Shown piece after piece: positions 1 to 6,928 of a DNA stretch of 19,365 bases (positions within the stretch are counted from its first letter, which is position 1; each line of letters begins with the position of its first letter). Origin of the DNA: Caryophanales bacterium UBA1624 (GTDB lineage: Bacteria; Bacillota_I; Bacilli_A; RFN20; CAG-826). The DNA is taken from NCBI GenBank assembly GCA_002321395.1, contig DCMK01000053.1, positions 1 through 19,365 of the forward strand. The letters run 5' to 3'. A program made the translations under genes and the position numbers. The notes under the pieces are model-generated. The model ran no database searches. It had not been told where the DNA came from and was given only the letters and a program-made list of their open reading frames with translations.

Positions 1-26
1 GGGGCCTTTTTGCGTTCTTTTCGGTG

Positions 27-32
27 TATCCT
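27..32 (+). promoter_or_regulatory. Candidate -10 box of the Nudix gene
   Basis: TATCCT lies 6 nt before ATG 39, the spacing that would put the transcription start on the A of the start codon. No good -35 hexamer is visible. The window edge cuts the upstream region, and the GGCC followed by a T-run at 3-11 could be the tail of a preceding terminator. Confidence 0.35.
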
Positions 33-38
33 ATTCGC

Positions 39-638
39 ATGAAATGGCTTTTGAAGAAAATCGATAAGGAAACCAATCATCGCTTTCTGAATTTTTATAC
101 CCTCCATTATGACGTGGATGGGAAACCGTATTCCTATTTCCTCGCTTCCCGGAACGAAGAAATTTCCTCCCTTCGGTGCACTCAGCGCTCCATCTCCCGC
201 CCAGACGCGGTTTTGATCGGCGCATATCAAATCCAGGAGAATGGCAGCGTTTCCTTTCTTTTGGAAAAGCAGTTCCGTCCTGCCTTGAACCGGGACGTTT
301 ATTCCTTCCCGGCTGGGTTGATGGACCCCGGAGACAAAGACGAAGCGGAAACCTCCGCTCGAGAACTCGGCGAGGAAACGGGGTTCGTGCTGGAATCGGT
401 CGAGGTTTTGCTCCCTCCTTCCCCTACCAGCGAAGGGCTTTCCGATGAATGCAACTCGGTGGTCCTTGCAAAGCTCTCCCATGGAAAAAAAGAGGCCCAC
501 AAAGAAGAGTTTGAGGATATTTCCTGCCGTCTTTATTCTTCGGAAGAGGTGCGGAAACTGCTCAACGACCCCTCTATTTTGTTCTCCAATTCCGCTCGAT
601 TGCTGATTCTCTATCTTTTGGAACGCTTCAAGGCCTGA
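39..638 (+). CDS. Nudix hydrolase, ADP-ribose pyrophosphatase-like
   Basis: A protein of about 199 aa of the Nudix superfamily, which hydrolyses nucleoside diphosphates linked to another moiety. The overall build resembles ADP-ribose pyrophosphatases: an N-terminal beta domain, then FLLEKQFRPAL and the Nudix helix near residues 85-115. The core RELGEETGF is intact, but the box reads GLMDPGDKDEAETSAREL. That is one residue longer than the canonical G-x5-E-x7-RE spacing, with Asp or Lys where Glu is expected. I chose ATG at 39 because a -10-like TATCCT ends exactly 6 nt before it and no Shine-Dalgarno is visible. GTG at 24 is in frame, and the frame stays open to the window edge, so an upstream start cannot be excluded. 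The next gene begins 75 nt downstream with its own promoter. The substrate is inferred from fold similarity only. Confidence 0.85.
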   Translation: MKWLLKKIDKETNHRFLNFYTLHYDVDGKPYSYFLASRNEEISSLRCTQRSISRPDAVLIGAYQIQENGSVSFLLEKQFRPALNRDVYSFPAGLMDPGDKDEAETSARELGEETGFVLESVEVLLPPSPTSEGLSDECNSVVLAKLSHGKKEAHKEEFEDISCRLYSSEEVRKLLNDPSILFSNSARLLILYLLERFKA

Positions 639-651
639 GGGTGCTCTCGAT

Positions 652-680
652 TTGCCCAAATCCCTATATCGTGGGATAAT
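652..680 (+). promoter_or_regulatory. Promoter of the asp23-fakA operon, with overlapping dyad
   Basis: TTGCCC (652-657), a 17-nt spacer and GATAAT (675-680) make a good sigma-A type promoter. The -10 lies inside a 13-nt inverted repeat, GGGATAATATCCC (673-685). A further ATCCC at 660-664 can also pair with GGGAT at 673-677. A transcript starting near 687 would begin with a hairpin GCATC-TTTTT-GATGC (687-701), 12 nt before ATG 714. The dyad could be a repressor site; no regulator is identifiable here. Confidence 0.6.
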
Positions 681-713
681 ATCCCCGCATCTTTTTGATG
701 CAATTTGCAAAAC

Positions 714-1076
714 ATGAGTATTGACCAAAAGACCCCCTATGGAGGGATTCAAATCTCCATGAACGCCATCGCAAACATCGCGCACAAAGCGGCGTCTTCT
801 TGCTATGGCGTCGTTGGTCTTGCGGCGCGGACCGCCTCTTGGGTCGACAAAGTGCAGGTCCTTCTGAAAGATGAAGACTATGTCAAAGGGGTCTATGCTA
901 GAAAATCGAGGAAAGGATACGAAGTCGACGTTTATTTGGTTTGCGCCTATGGCGTCAAACTGACCGAAGTCGCTTTGGAAGTCCAAAAAATGGTCCGCTA
1001 TGAGTTGGAAAAGACGTTCGGGATGAAATTTTCGACCGTCAATGTCTATGTCCAAGACTTGAAGGAAATGGATTGA
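714..1076 (+). CDS. Asp23/Gls24 family (YloU-like) protein
   Basis: A 120-aa protein of the Asp23/Gls24 (DUF322) family. It opens with TPYGGIQISMNAIANIAHKA and has the usual alternating strand and helix pattern, with GYEVDVYLVCAYG near residues 68-80 and an EKTFGMKFSTVNVYVQDL ending. Family members are small cytoplasmic proteins, some tied to the cell envelope through membrane anchors. In B. subtilis the homologue yloU sits directly before yloV, as here. Two in-frame starts exist, TTG 705 and ATG 714; ATG is preferred. Neither has a Shine-Dalgarno. A tiny ORF (698-724, eight codons) overlaps the start and could be a leader peptide, though its size makes that doubtful. The stop is 3 nt before fakA, so the two genes are clearly cotranscribed. 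Confidence 0.9.
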   Translation: MSIDQKTPYGGIQISMNAIANIAHKAASSCYGVVGLAARTASWVDKVQVLLKDEDYVKGVYARKSRKGYEVDVYLVCAYGVKLTEVALEVQKMVRYELEKTFGMKFSTVNVYVQDLKEMD

Positions 1077-1079
1077 CCT

Positions 1080-2795
1080 ATGAAAACTATCAACGCTTCC
1101 CTTTTGAAGCAAATGTATATCTCCGGGGCGAACAACCTTTTTAATCATTATCCGGAAGTCGATCAGCTGAATGTCTTCCCCGTTCCAGACGGCGACACGG
1201 GGATGAATATGAACCTCACCGCCACTAGCGGCGCTAAAGAGATCCAGAACCGCGAATTCGAAACGGTCGGGGAGCTGGCCGCTTCCTTTTCCCGCGGCCT
1301 CCTTATGGGCGCCAGGGGGAATTCGGGCGTCATTTCCAGCCAGATTTTCCGCGGTTTCGCCCAAGCTCTGAAGGATAAGAAAACCATCAACGTCGTGGAA
1401 CTCGCCGAAGCCTTCGTGAAGGCCAAGGAAGTCGCTTACAAAGCGGTCATGAAGCCGGTGGAAGGGACGATTTTGACCGTCATCCGCGAATCCAGCGCCG
1501 CGTTGTCCGAATATGTAACCCCGGGGAAGAGCATCGAAGATGCGATGGACTATCTGCTGAAGCAGGCCCGCATTTCTTTGGAACACACCCCGGAACTTCT
1601 CCCCGTTTTGAAAGAGGTGGGCGTCGTGGACTCTGGCGGAGCCGGATTGGTTTATCTGCTGGAAGGCATGGAGCTTGCCGCGCACGGAGAATTCGTGGAG
1701 AGGAAGGAGCTCTCCGAGCCGATTTCCACCTCCGCCTCCCCCTATGCGGGAGCCAAGCTTTCCGAAGACGAGGAAGGATACGGATACTGCACCCAATTCA
1801 TCGTTCGCTTAGGAACGAAAGAAGAAGGAAAGAAGGCTTTCCGCGAGAGCGCGTTCAAGAAATACTTGCAAGACCACGGCAAATCCGTCGTGATGGTCCG
1901 CGATGAGGAAATCGTCAAAGTCCATGTCCACACCCTCACCCCGGGCACGATGCTCAACTATGCGCAGCAATTCGGCGAATTCGTCACCATCGTGATCGAA
2001 AATATGTCCGAAGAACATAAGAACATCGAGCATGGGATGATCGCTTACGATGCGAACAATTCCCTTAACCGCGGGAAGAAAGACGAGGCAAAGGAGCCGG
2101 AAGAAAAAGAAGACAATGGCCCTTTGCGGGAATTTGCCCTCGTTGCGGTGAGCTCCGGAGATGGGCTCGACGAGCTTTTCAAAGAGCTTGGCGTCAGCGT
2201 GTTGGTCTCCGGAGGGCAGACGATGAACCCCTCCACCGAAGACTTCATCAATGCGATCAAGAAAGCCCATGCGAAGACGGTCTTCATTTTGCCCAATAAC
2301 TCCAACATCGTTTTGGCCGCCAGCCAAGCCTGCGATGTCTATGAGGATAGTGAGGTCACGGCCCGCGTGGTCCCCTCTAAAACGATCCCCCAAGGCATGA
2401 CCGCGGCAATGCAGGTGAACCCCGATCTCCCGGCGGATCAGATCTTCGCCGACATGAAATCGGCTTTGAAAAACGTCAAATCCGGCTCCGTGACCTACGC
2501 GATTAAGGATACGGACATCGAAGGCGTCCACGTCACGAAAGATTATTACATGGGGATGGAAGACAAGAAGATCATCTCCTGCGTCAAAGATAAGATACAG
2601 GCCCTGAAGGATATCTTGGCTTATTTGATCGACGACTCATCCTCCTCTTTGACCGTCCTGATTGGGAAGGATGTCACCGAGCAGGAAGAAAGCGAAGTCA
2701 CCTCCTTCATTGAGAAGAAGTACGGCGATAAAGTCGAAGCGATGATCCACCGCGGAAACCAACCCGTCTATTCCTTCCTCGTCGGCGTCGAATAA
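1080..2795 (+). CDS. fakA: Fatty acid kinase catalytic subunit FakA (DAK2/DegV-like, YloV)
   Basis: A 571-aa protein with the three-part FakA build. The N-terminal DhaL-type kinase domain carries FPVPDGDTGMNMN (residues 33-45) and GARGNSGVISSQIFRGF (77-93), then VDSGGAGLVYLLEGME. The middle domain has GYCTQF and VHVHTLTPG (281-289), whose Cys and two His match metal-site residues known in FakA. The C-terminal EDD/DegV-like part has VSGGQTMNPSTEDFI (376-390). The family phosphorylates fatty acids presented by FakB proteins, feeding exogenous fatty acids into phospholipid synthesis. Full length. It lies 3 nt after the asp23-type gene and is followed at once by a strong terminator. No fakB gene is in the window. 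The acidic linker near residues 330-350 is typical of a domain boundary. Confidence 0.92.
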   Translation: MKTINASLLKQMYISGANNLFNHYPEVDQLNVFPVPDGDTGMNMNLTATSGAKEIQNREFETVGELAASFSRGLLMGARGNSGVISSQIFRGFAQALKDKKTINVVELAEAFVKAKEVAYKAVMKPVEGTILTVIRESSAALSEYVTPGKSIEDAMDYLLKQARISLEHTPELLPVLKEVGVVDSGGAGLVYLLEGMELAAHGEFVERKELSEPISTSASPYAGAKLSEDEEGYGYCTQFIVRLGTKEEGKKAFRESAFKKYLQDHGKSVVMVRDEEIVKVHVHTLTPGTMLNYAQQFGEFVTIVIENMSEEHKNIEHGMIAYDANNSLNRGKKDEAKEPEEKEDNGPLREFALVAVSSGDGLDELFKELGVSVLVSGGQTMNPSTEDFINAIKKAHAKTVFILPNNSNIVLAASQACDVYEDSEVTARVVPSKTIPQGMTAAMQVNPDLPADQIFADMKSALKNVKSGSVTYAIKDTDIEGVHVTKDYYMGMEDKKIISCVKDKIQALKDILAYLIDDSSSSLTVLIGKDVTEQEESEVTSFIEKKYGDKVEAMIHRGNQPVYSFLVGVE

Positions 2796-2796
2796 A

Positions 2797-2825
2797 ACGA
2801 AAGCGACCCTATGGGTCGTTTTTTC
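2797..2825 (+). terminator. Rho-independent terminator after fakA
   Basis: Stem CGACCC (2804-2809) and GGGTCG (2813-2818) around loop TAT, extended outward by G-T and A-T pairs, followed by a run of T to 2824. It starts just after the fakA stop codon. Its T-tract coincides with the expected -35 position of the recG promoter. Confidence 0.88.
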
Positions 2826-2841
2826 TTCCTCTTATTTGCCC

Positions 2842-2847
2842 TAAAAT
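2842..2847 (+). promoter_or_regulatory. -10 box of recG, leaderless arrangement
   Basis: TAAAAT ends exactly 6 nt before ATG 2854, so the expected transcription start is the start codon itself. With a 17-nt spacer the -35 position falls on TTTTTT (2819-2824), the T-tract of the fakA terminator. No Shine-Dalgarno precedes the gene. Confidence 0.5.
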
Positions 2848-2853
2848 GTGGCC

Positions 2854-4851
2854 ATGGAATCCTTTTCCGGGAAAAAAAGCAAAGAGTACCTATCCCAGAT
2901 GGGGATCGTCTCTCCCTTGGACGTTTTGAATCATCTTCCCCGCCGCTACGACGTTTTTTTGTACACGGAGAAAGCGAAATTGATCCATCTTCAGGACAAA
3001 GAGAAAGTCGTTTTGTTCGGCCATGTCGTCGGCGCGGTCAGGACGCTGCGCTTCGCCAAGGCTTCCTCCACCCAATTTTATTTCGAGGACGAAGGCGGGC
3101 AGCAGTTCAAAGTGGTCGCTTGGAACCGTCCTTACTTGGGAAAAATCATCGAAAACCGAGGGGAGTTCACGTTAAGGGGCAGCTTTGACGAAGGACGTCA
3201 CGAGCTGAATTTGCTTTCCTTCAAAAAAGGCAGGATCGCTCCAGAAGAGGCTTTCGTTCCGGTTTATTCCCTCCCTGATGGCTATCCAGAGCATCTTTTC
3301 CGGGATTTGGTCAAGAAGTGCTTCGAACGGCTGAAGGGGAAAGTCGCGGATTCGATTCCGTCGCCCTTGCTTCAAAAATACCGCCTTTTGAGAAGGGAAG
3401 ACGCATTGTTCCGGTGCCATTTCCCGACCTGCGAAGAGGACATCCGTCAGGGAAGGAGGACATTGAAGTACGAAGAAGCGTTCCAATTTTGCCTGAAAAA
3501 CGCTTTGATCCGAAGACAAAATCAAGCCATCCGAGCAACGCGAAAGGAAAAAATCGACCGTCAAACGCTCCGAAGCTTCGTCCATTCTTTGCCGTATCCG
3601 CTGACGAACTCGCAGAAAACCTCGATTGCCGAATGCCTGGAGGACATGGAGAAGCCCTCCCCCATGTATCGCCTTTTGCAAGGGGACGTCGGATCGGGGA
3701 AGACGTTGGTTGCCTCCTTGCTCCTCTTCGCCAATGCCACCCGCGGCAGCCAAGGGGCTTTGATGGCCCCGACCGAAACGCTGGCGAAGCAGCATTATCA
3801 GAATCTCAGCAAGCTCTTCTCCAACACCCCTTATCGGGTTGGCTTGCTCCTCGGCGAAACGAAGGGTGAGGAACGGAAGCGGACACTGAGCCGCGTTTCC
3901 GCGGGGGAGATTTCCGTCCTCATCGGAACCCACGCTTTGTTCTCTCCCTCGGTCCAATACGCCAACCTTGGCTTAGCCATCATCGATGAACAGCATAAAT
4001 TCGGCGTCAACCAAAGGGCGCTTTTGCAGGAAAAAGGAGATTCTTGCGACCTTTTATTGATGTCGGCAACCCCAATTCCGAGGACTTTGTCGTTGAGCGT
4101 CTACGGGGATTTGGAGGTTTCGACCTTGACGGAGTTCCCGTCTGGGGAAAAGAAAATACTCACCAAAGAGGCCGAATTGGATGCAAGGGCCCCTTTCTTA
4201 GCCTGCAGGAAAGCCCTCAAAGAGGGGCATGAGGCCTATGTCGTCGCCCCTCAGATCGAAGGGGAGGGATACGAATCCGTCAAGAAAGTCTTCGCCCTTT
4301 ACCAGCGGGAGTTTCCCGGGAAGGCCGTTTTGCTCCACGGAGGCATGAGTGAGGAGGAAAAAGAGGCCGCGATCCTCTCTTTTCAAACCCACCTCTGCCC
4401 GATTTTGGTCGCGACTTCGGTCGTGGAAGTGGGGGTGGATGTCAAAGACGCGACTCTCATGGTGATTTATGAGGCCTCCCATTTTTCGCTCTCCTCCCTC
4501 CATCAGCTCCGGGGGAGGGTCGGAAGAGGCGGGCAGGAAAGCCTTTGCCTTTTGCTCGACCATCTGAAGAAGGACGAGGAAGGGAAAAAGAAGCTCGATG
4601 TCCTTTGTTCCACTTTGGATGGATTCAAGATCTCCGAAGAGGATCTGCGGATGCGCGGCCCGGGGACTTGGGCTGGCGTCAAGCAAAGCGGATTGCCCGA
4701 TTTCCTCTTCCTGAATCTCATCGATGACGGAGCCATCCTCCGCTGCGCCAGGGACGATGCCTCCGCCTTTCTTCAAAACCCATCCACCGAGGAGGAGAGG
4801 AAGCTGCTCGCGGAGGCTAAAGCCTCCCTTGCTCACGTTTGTTTAGCCTAA
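2854..4851 (+). CDS. recG: ATP-dependent DNA helicase RecG
   Basis: A protein of about 665 aa, close to the family norm of 670-690. RecG remodels stalled replication forks and Holliday junctions. The N-terminal wedge/OB-fold (to about residue 240) includes a typical PRRYD near 29-33. Helicase motifs follow in order: LLQGDVGSGKT (Walker A, 274-284), APTETLAKQHY, DEQHKFG (Walker B/DEQH, 378-384), LMSATPIPRTL (402-412), then in lobe 2 ATSVVEVGVDVKDATLMV and HQLRGRVGRG. The C-terminal RMRGPGTWAGVKQSGLP is the RecG-specific ending. GTG 2848 is an in-frame alternative start, but ATG 2854 fits the -10 spacing. A short inverted repeat, GGAGGC-TAAA-GCCTCC, lies near the 3' end (4812-4827); its following T-run is too weak for a confident terminator. 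The next gene, rnc, has its own candidate promoter. Confidence 0.96.
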   Translation: MESFSGKKSKEYLSQMGIVSPLDVLNHLPRRYDVFLYTEKAKLIHLQDKEKVVLFGHVVGAVRTLRFAKASSTQFYFEDEGGQQFKVVAWNRPYLGKIIENRGEFTLRGSFDEGRHELNLLSFKKGRIAPEEAFVPVYSLPDGYPEHLFRDLVKKCFERLKGKVADSIPSPLLQKYRLLRREDALFRCHFPTCEEDIRQGRRTLKYEEAFQFCLKNALIRRQNQAIRATRKEKIDRQTLRSFVHSLPYPLTNSQKTSIAECLEDMEKPSPMYRLLQGDVGSGKTLVASLLLFANATRGSQGALMAPTETLAKQHYQNLSKLFSNTPYRVGLLLGETKGEERKRTLSRVSAGEISVLIGTHALFSPSVQYANLGLAIIDEQHKFGVNQRALLQEKGDSCDLLLMSATPIPRTLSLSVYGDLEVSTLTEFPSGEKKILTKEAELDARAPFLACRKALKEGHEAYVVAPQIEGEGYESVKKVFALYQREFPGKAVLLHGGMSEEEKEAAILSFQTHLCPILVATSVVEVGVDVKDATLMVIYEASHFSLSSLHQLRGRVGRGGQESLCLLLDHLKKDEEGKKKLDVLCSTLDGFKISEEDLRMRGPGTWAGVKQSGLPDFLFLNLIDDGAILRCARDDASAFLQNPSTEEERKLLAEAKASLAHVCLA

Positions 4852-4876
4852 GGAAGAAAAAAGGGGCGTTTTGTTT

Positions 4877-4882
4877 TATACT
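4877..4882 (+). promoter_or_regulatory. -10 box of rnc
   Basis: TATACT with 12 nt to ATG 4895, implying a 5' leader of about five nucleotides and no Shine-Dalgarno. The -35 region (about 4854-4859) is A-rich and not a consensus match. This would be the promoter of the whole rnc-ftsY-ylxM-ffh-membrane protein-lemA run. Confidence 0.45.
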
Positions 4883-4894
4883 AAGCCCGTCGTT

Positions 4895-5590
4895 ATGAGC
4901 AGCGAATACATGGATCTCTATCGCTCCTTCCAGATCCTCCCCCACAATGAGGAGCTCTACCGCTTGGCGTTCACCCATTCTTCCTACAATGGGATGGTCG
5001 GGACGCGCCACCAAGATTATGAGCGGCTTGAATTTTTGGGCGATTCCGTCGTCGGAATGGTCACCAGCGAGCTTTGCTATATCTACCACCCCGACATGGA
5101 GCAGGGGCAGCTTTCCGTTTTGAAGGCTCAGTTCATCCGCACCAGCTCCGAGGCTGCCTATTGCAAGAAACTGGGGCTGGACCGCTACATCAAAGTCGGG
5201 GCCAGCTTCGCGAAGGCCTCCAAATTCAACCAATCCCTTTTGGAGGATGTTTTCGAGTCCTTCATCGGGGCCGTTTTTCTGGACCAAGGGGTGCTTTTTG
5301 CCTATCGCCTCGTGCGGAATGTCTTCGAAGAGGACATCAAAAACGCCAAGATTGATGCGCAGATCAACCCAAAAAGCCAACTTCAGGAAGCGATGCAGGC
5401 CGACAAAAAGGAAAGCGTCACCTATCGCATCCTCTCCGAATGGGGATCGGGCGAAGACAAGCATTTCGTCGCTGGGGTGTATTTCGAGGGCAACGAGATC
5501 GGGCGCGGGGAGGGTCGCAACAAGAAAGCCGCTGAAACCGAAGCCGCTGCCAATGCCCTTTCCAAGATGTCGCTGCCGGAGGATAAATGA
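4895..5590 (+). CDS. rnc: Ribonuclease III
   Basis: A 231-aa dsRNA-specific endonuclease that processes rRNA precursors and structured mRNAs. The catalytic domain carries the signature ERLEFLGDSVVG (residues 43-54) and LLEDVFESFIGAVFLDQG (115-132). The four metal ligands expected from the family are present: E46, D50, D118 and E121. The C-terminal double-stranded RNA binding domain runs from NPKSQLQEAMQ (158-168) to GRNKKAAETEAAANAL (207-222). TTG 4871 is an upstream in-frame start, but it would overlap the candidate -10, so ATG 4895 is preferred. The stop TGA overlaps the ATG at 5587 in an ATGA junction, showing tight coupling with ftsY. In B. subtilis smc lies between rnc and ftsY; it is missing here. 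Confidence 0.95.
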   Translation: MSSEYMDLYRSFQILPHNEELYRLAFTHSSYNGMVGTRHQDYERLEFLGDSVVGMVTSELCYIYHPDMEQGQLSVLKAQFIRTSSEAAYCKKLGLDRYIKVGASFAKASKFNQSLLEDVFESFIGAVFLDQGVLFAYRLVRNVFEEDIKNAKIDAQINPKSQLQEAMQADKKESVTYRILSEWGSGEDKHFVAGVYFEGNEIGRGEGRNKKAAETEAAANALSKMSLPEDK

Positions 5591-5592
5591 GA

Positions 5593-6594
5593 ATGGGACT
5601 CTTTTCGTTTTTGAAAAACAAGTTTTCCAAGAAAAAAGAAGAACCTTCCCAAAAGGAAGAGCTTTCCACCTACGCCAAAGGCCTTGAGAAAAGCCGCAAA
5701 AACTTCGCTTCTCGGCTCGACGAGCTTTCCAAACGCTACGCCAAGGTGAATCCCGATTATTTCGAGGAGTTGGAGCAGATTCTGATCGAGAGCGACGTTG
5801 GGGTTGAGCTTTCCCTCCATTTGATCGAAGAGACGTTGAAGGAATCCGCGAAGAACAAGATTTACGATCCCAAAGCCATCAATGAGCTTTTGGTCGACAA
5901 GATGTTCGTCGGCTACGCCACCAGTGGGGAGTCCATCCAAAACGAGCTTCATTTCGCCCCTGAGGGCCCGACGGTCCTTTTGGTCTGCGGCGTCAATGGG
6001 GTCGGGAAGACGACCACCATCGCGAAGCTGGCTTATCGCTACATCCACCAAGGCAAAAAAGTCCTTTTGGTCGCGGGGGATACCTTCCGCGCCGGAGCGG
6101 TGGAGCAACTCAAAATCTGGGCCGATCGCCTAAACTGCCCCATCATCACGGGGAAGCCCGAATCCGATCCGGCTTCCGTCGCTTATGAAGGGGCCGTGTA
6201 TGCGAAAAGCCACGGCATCGACTTGATGATCGTCGACACGGCCGGCCGGCAGCAAACCAAATCGAACCTCATGCAGGAGCTTTCCAAGATCTCCCGCGTC
6301 TTGGGGAAGGAAATCCCTGGGGCGCCTCATGAGTCCTTCCTCGTCCTAGACGGAACAACGGGGCAAAACGGAGTCCTTCAGGCCTCTTCTTTCAAAGAGG
6401 CGTGCCCCCTCACCGGCATCGTCGTGACCAAGATGGACGGAACTTCAAAAGGAGGCATCATCCTTTCGATCCGTTCCACCCTTGGCTTGCCCGTCCGCTT
6501 CATCGGCTTGGGCGAGAGGATGGAGGATCTTCAGGAATTCGATTTGGACAAGTACCTCTACGGGCTGCTTCTTGGGGATGAAGAGCATGAATGA
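5593..6594 (+). CDS. ftsY: Signal recognition particle receptor FtsY
   Basis: A 333-aa SRP GTPase that docks the Ffh-ribosome complex at the membrane. After a short basic N-terminus (MGLFSFLKNKFSKKK) and no long acidic A domain come the N domain (about 30-110) and the G domain: GVNGVGKTTT (133-142), DTFRAGA (163-169), DTAGR (215-219), TKMDG (279-283) and the closing GLGERMEDLQEFD (305-317). GGAGGA at 5578-5583 sits 9 nt before ATG 5593 but only 3 nt before ATG 5587, so I prefer 5593; the earlier ATG adds two residues and overlaps the rnc stop. The lipid-binding amphipathic start is what the family uses for membrane contact. The 3' end overlaps ylxM by 8 nt. Confidence 0.95.
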   Translation: MGLFSFLKNKFSKKKEEPSQKEELSTYAKGLEKSRKNFASRLDELSKRYAKVNPDYFEELEQILIESDVGVELSLHLIEETLKESAKNKIYDPKAINELLVDKMFVGYATSGESIQNELHFAPEGPTVLLVCGVNGVGKTTTIAKLAYRYIHQGKKVLLVAGDTFRAGAVEQLKIWADRLNCPIITGKPESDPASVAYEGAVYAKSHGIDLMIVDTAGRQQTKSNLMQELSKISRVLGKEIPGAPHESFLVLDGTTGQNGVLQASSFKEACPLTGIVVTKMDGTSKGGIILSIRSTLGLPVRFIGLGERMEDLQEFDLDKYLYGLLLGDEEHE

Positions 6595-6928
6595 AGACGC
6601 CCTCTCCAGCCGACAAAGGGCCGTTTCTTTGCTGGAATGCTACGAAGCTCTCCTCACGGACAAGCAAAGGGAGATCATGGACGATTACTACCGTTATGAC
6701 CTCTCCTTGGGTGAGATCGCGGAGAATCGCAACATTTCCCGAGCGGGAGTCTACGACACTTTGAAGAAATCCAGCGAGAAGTTGGAGGACTATGAATCCA
6801 AGCTCCTCCTTTTGGCGAAGAAAGAGGAATTCGGGAAGAAGCTGGAGCGGATCGAGCAGGAAGAGGATCCCTCCAAAAAGCTGAAAGCCTATCAAGAGTT
6901 CGGAAAGGAAATCACCCATGGCATTTGA
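6587..6928 (+). CDS. ylxM: YlxM-type HTH protein of the SRP operon
   Basis: A 113-aa protein with a sigma-70 region 4-like helix-turn-helix (about residues 25-65: LTDKQREIMDDYYRYDLSLG, then EIAENRNISRAGVYDTLKK). The C-terminal half is a charged, probably coiled-coil helix. YlxM proteins are encoded between ftsY and ffh in Bacillota and Mollicutes and are thought to bind and tune the SRP; the exact role is unsettled. ATG 6587 lies within the ftsY end (8-nt overlap) and the 3' end overlaps ffh by 11 nt, so the three genes are translationally coupled. The lead-in GGGGATGAAGAG supplies a weak Shine-Dalgarno. Confidence 0.9.
   Translation: MNEDALSSRQRAVSLLECYEALLTDKQREIMDDYYRYDLSLGEIAENRNISRAGVYDTLKKSSEKLEDYESKLLLLAKKEEFGKKLERIEQEEDPSKKLKAYQEFGKEITHGI

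Noticed and set aside
698..724. Eight-codon ORF (MQFAKHEY) overlapping the asp23 start
   Set aside because: It is too short to separate from chance, and its start lies in the arm of a hairpin. Kept only as a remark under the asp23 gene.
1809..2531. 240-aa open frame on the minus strand inside fakA
   Set aside because: It lies entirely opposite a convincing gene, has no ribosome site, and its composition is typical of antisense of GC-rich codons. Similar long antisense frames (3172-3957, 8261-9133, 9227-10018) were dropped for the same reason.
4812..4827. GGAGGC-TAAA-GCCTCC inverted repeat at the end of recG as a terminator
   Set aside because: It lies inside the coding sequence and is followed by CTTGCTCACG rather than a T-tract.
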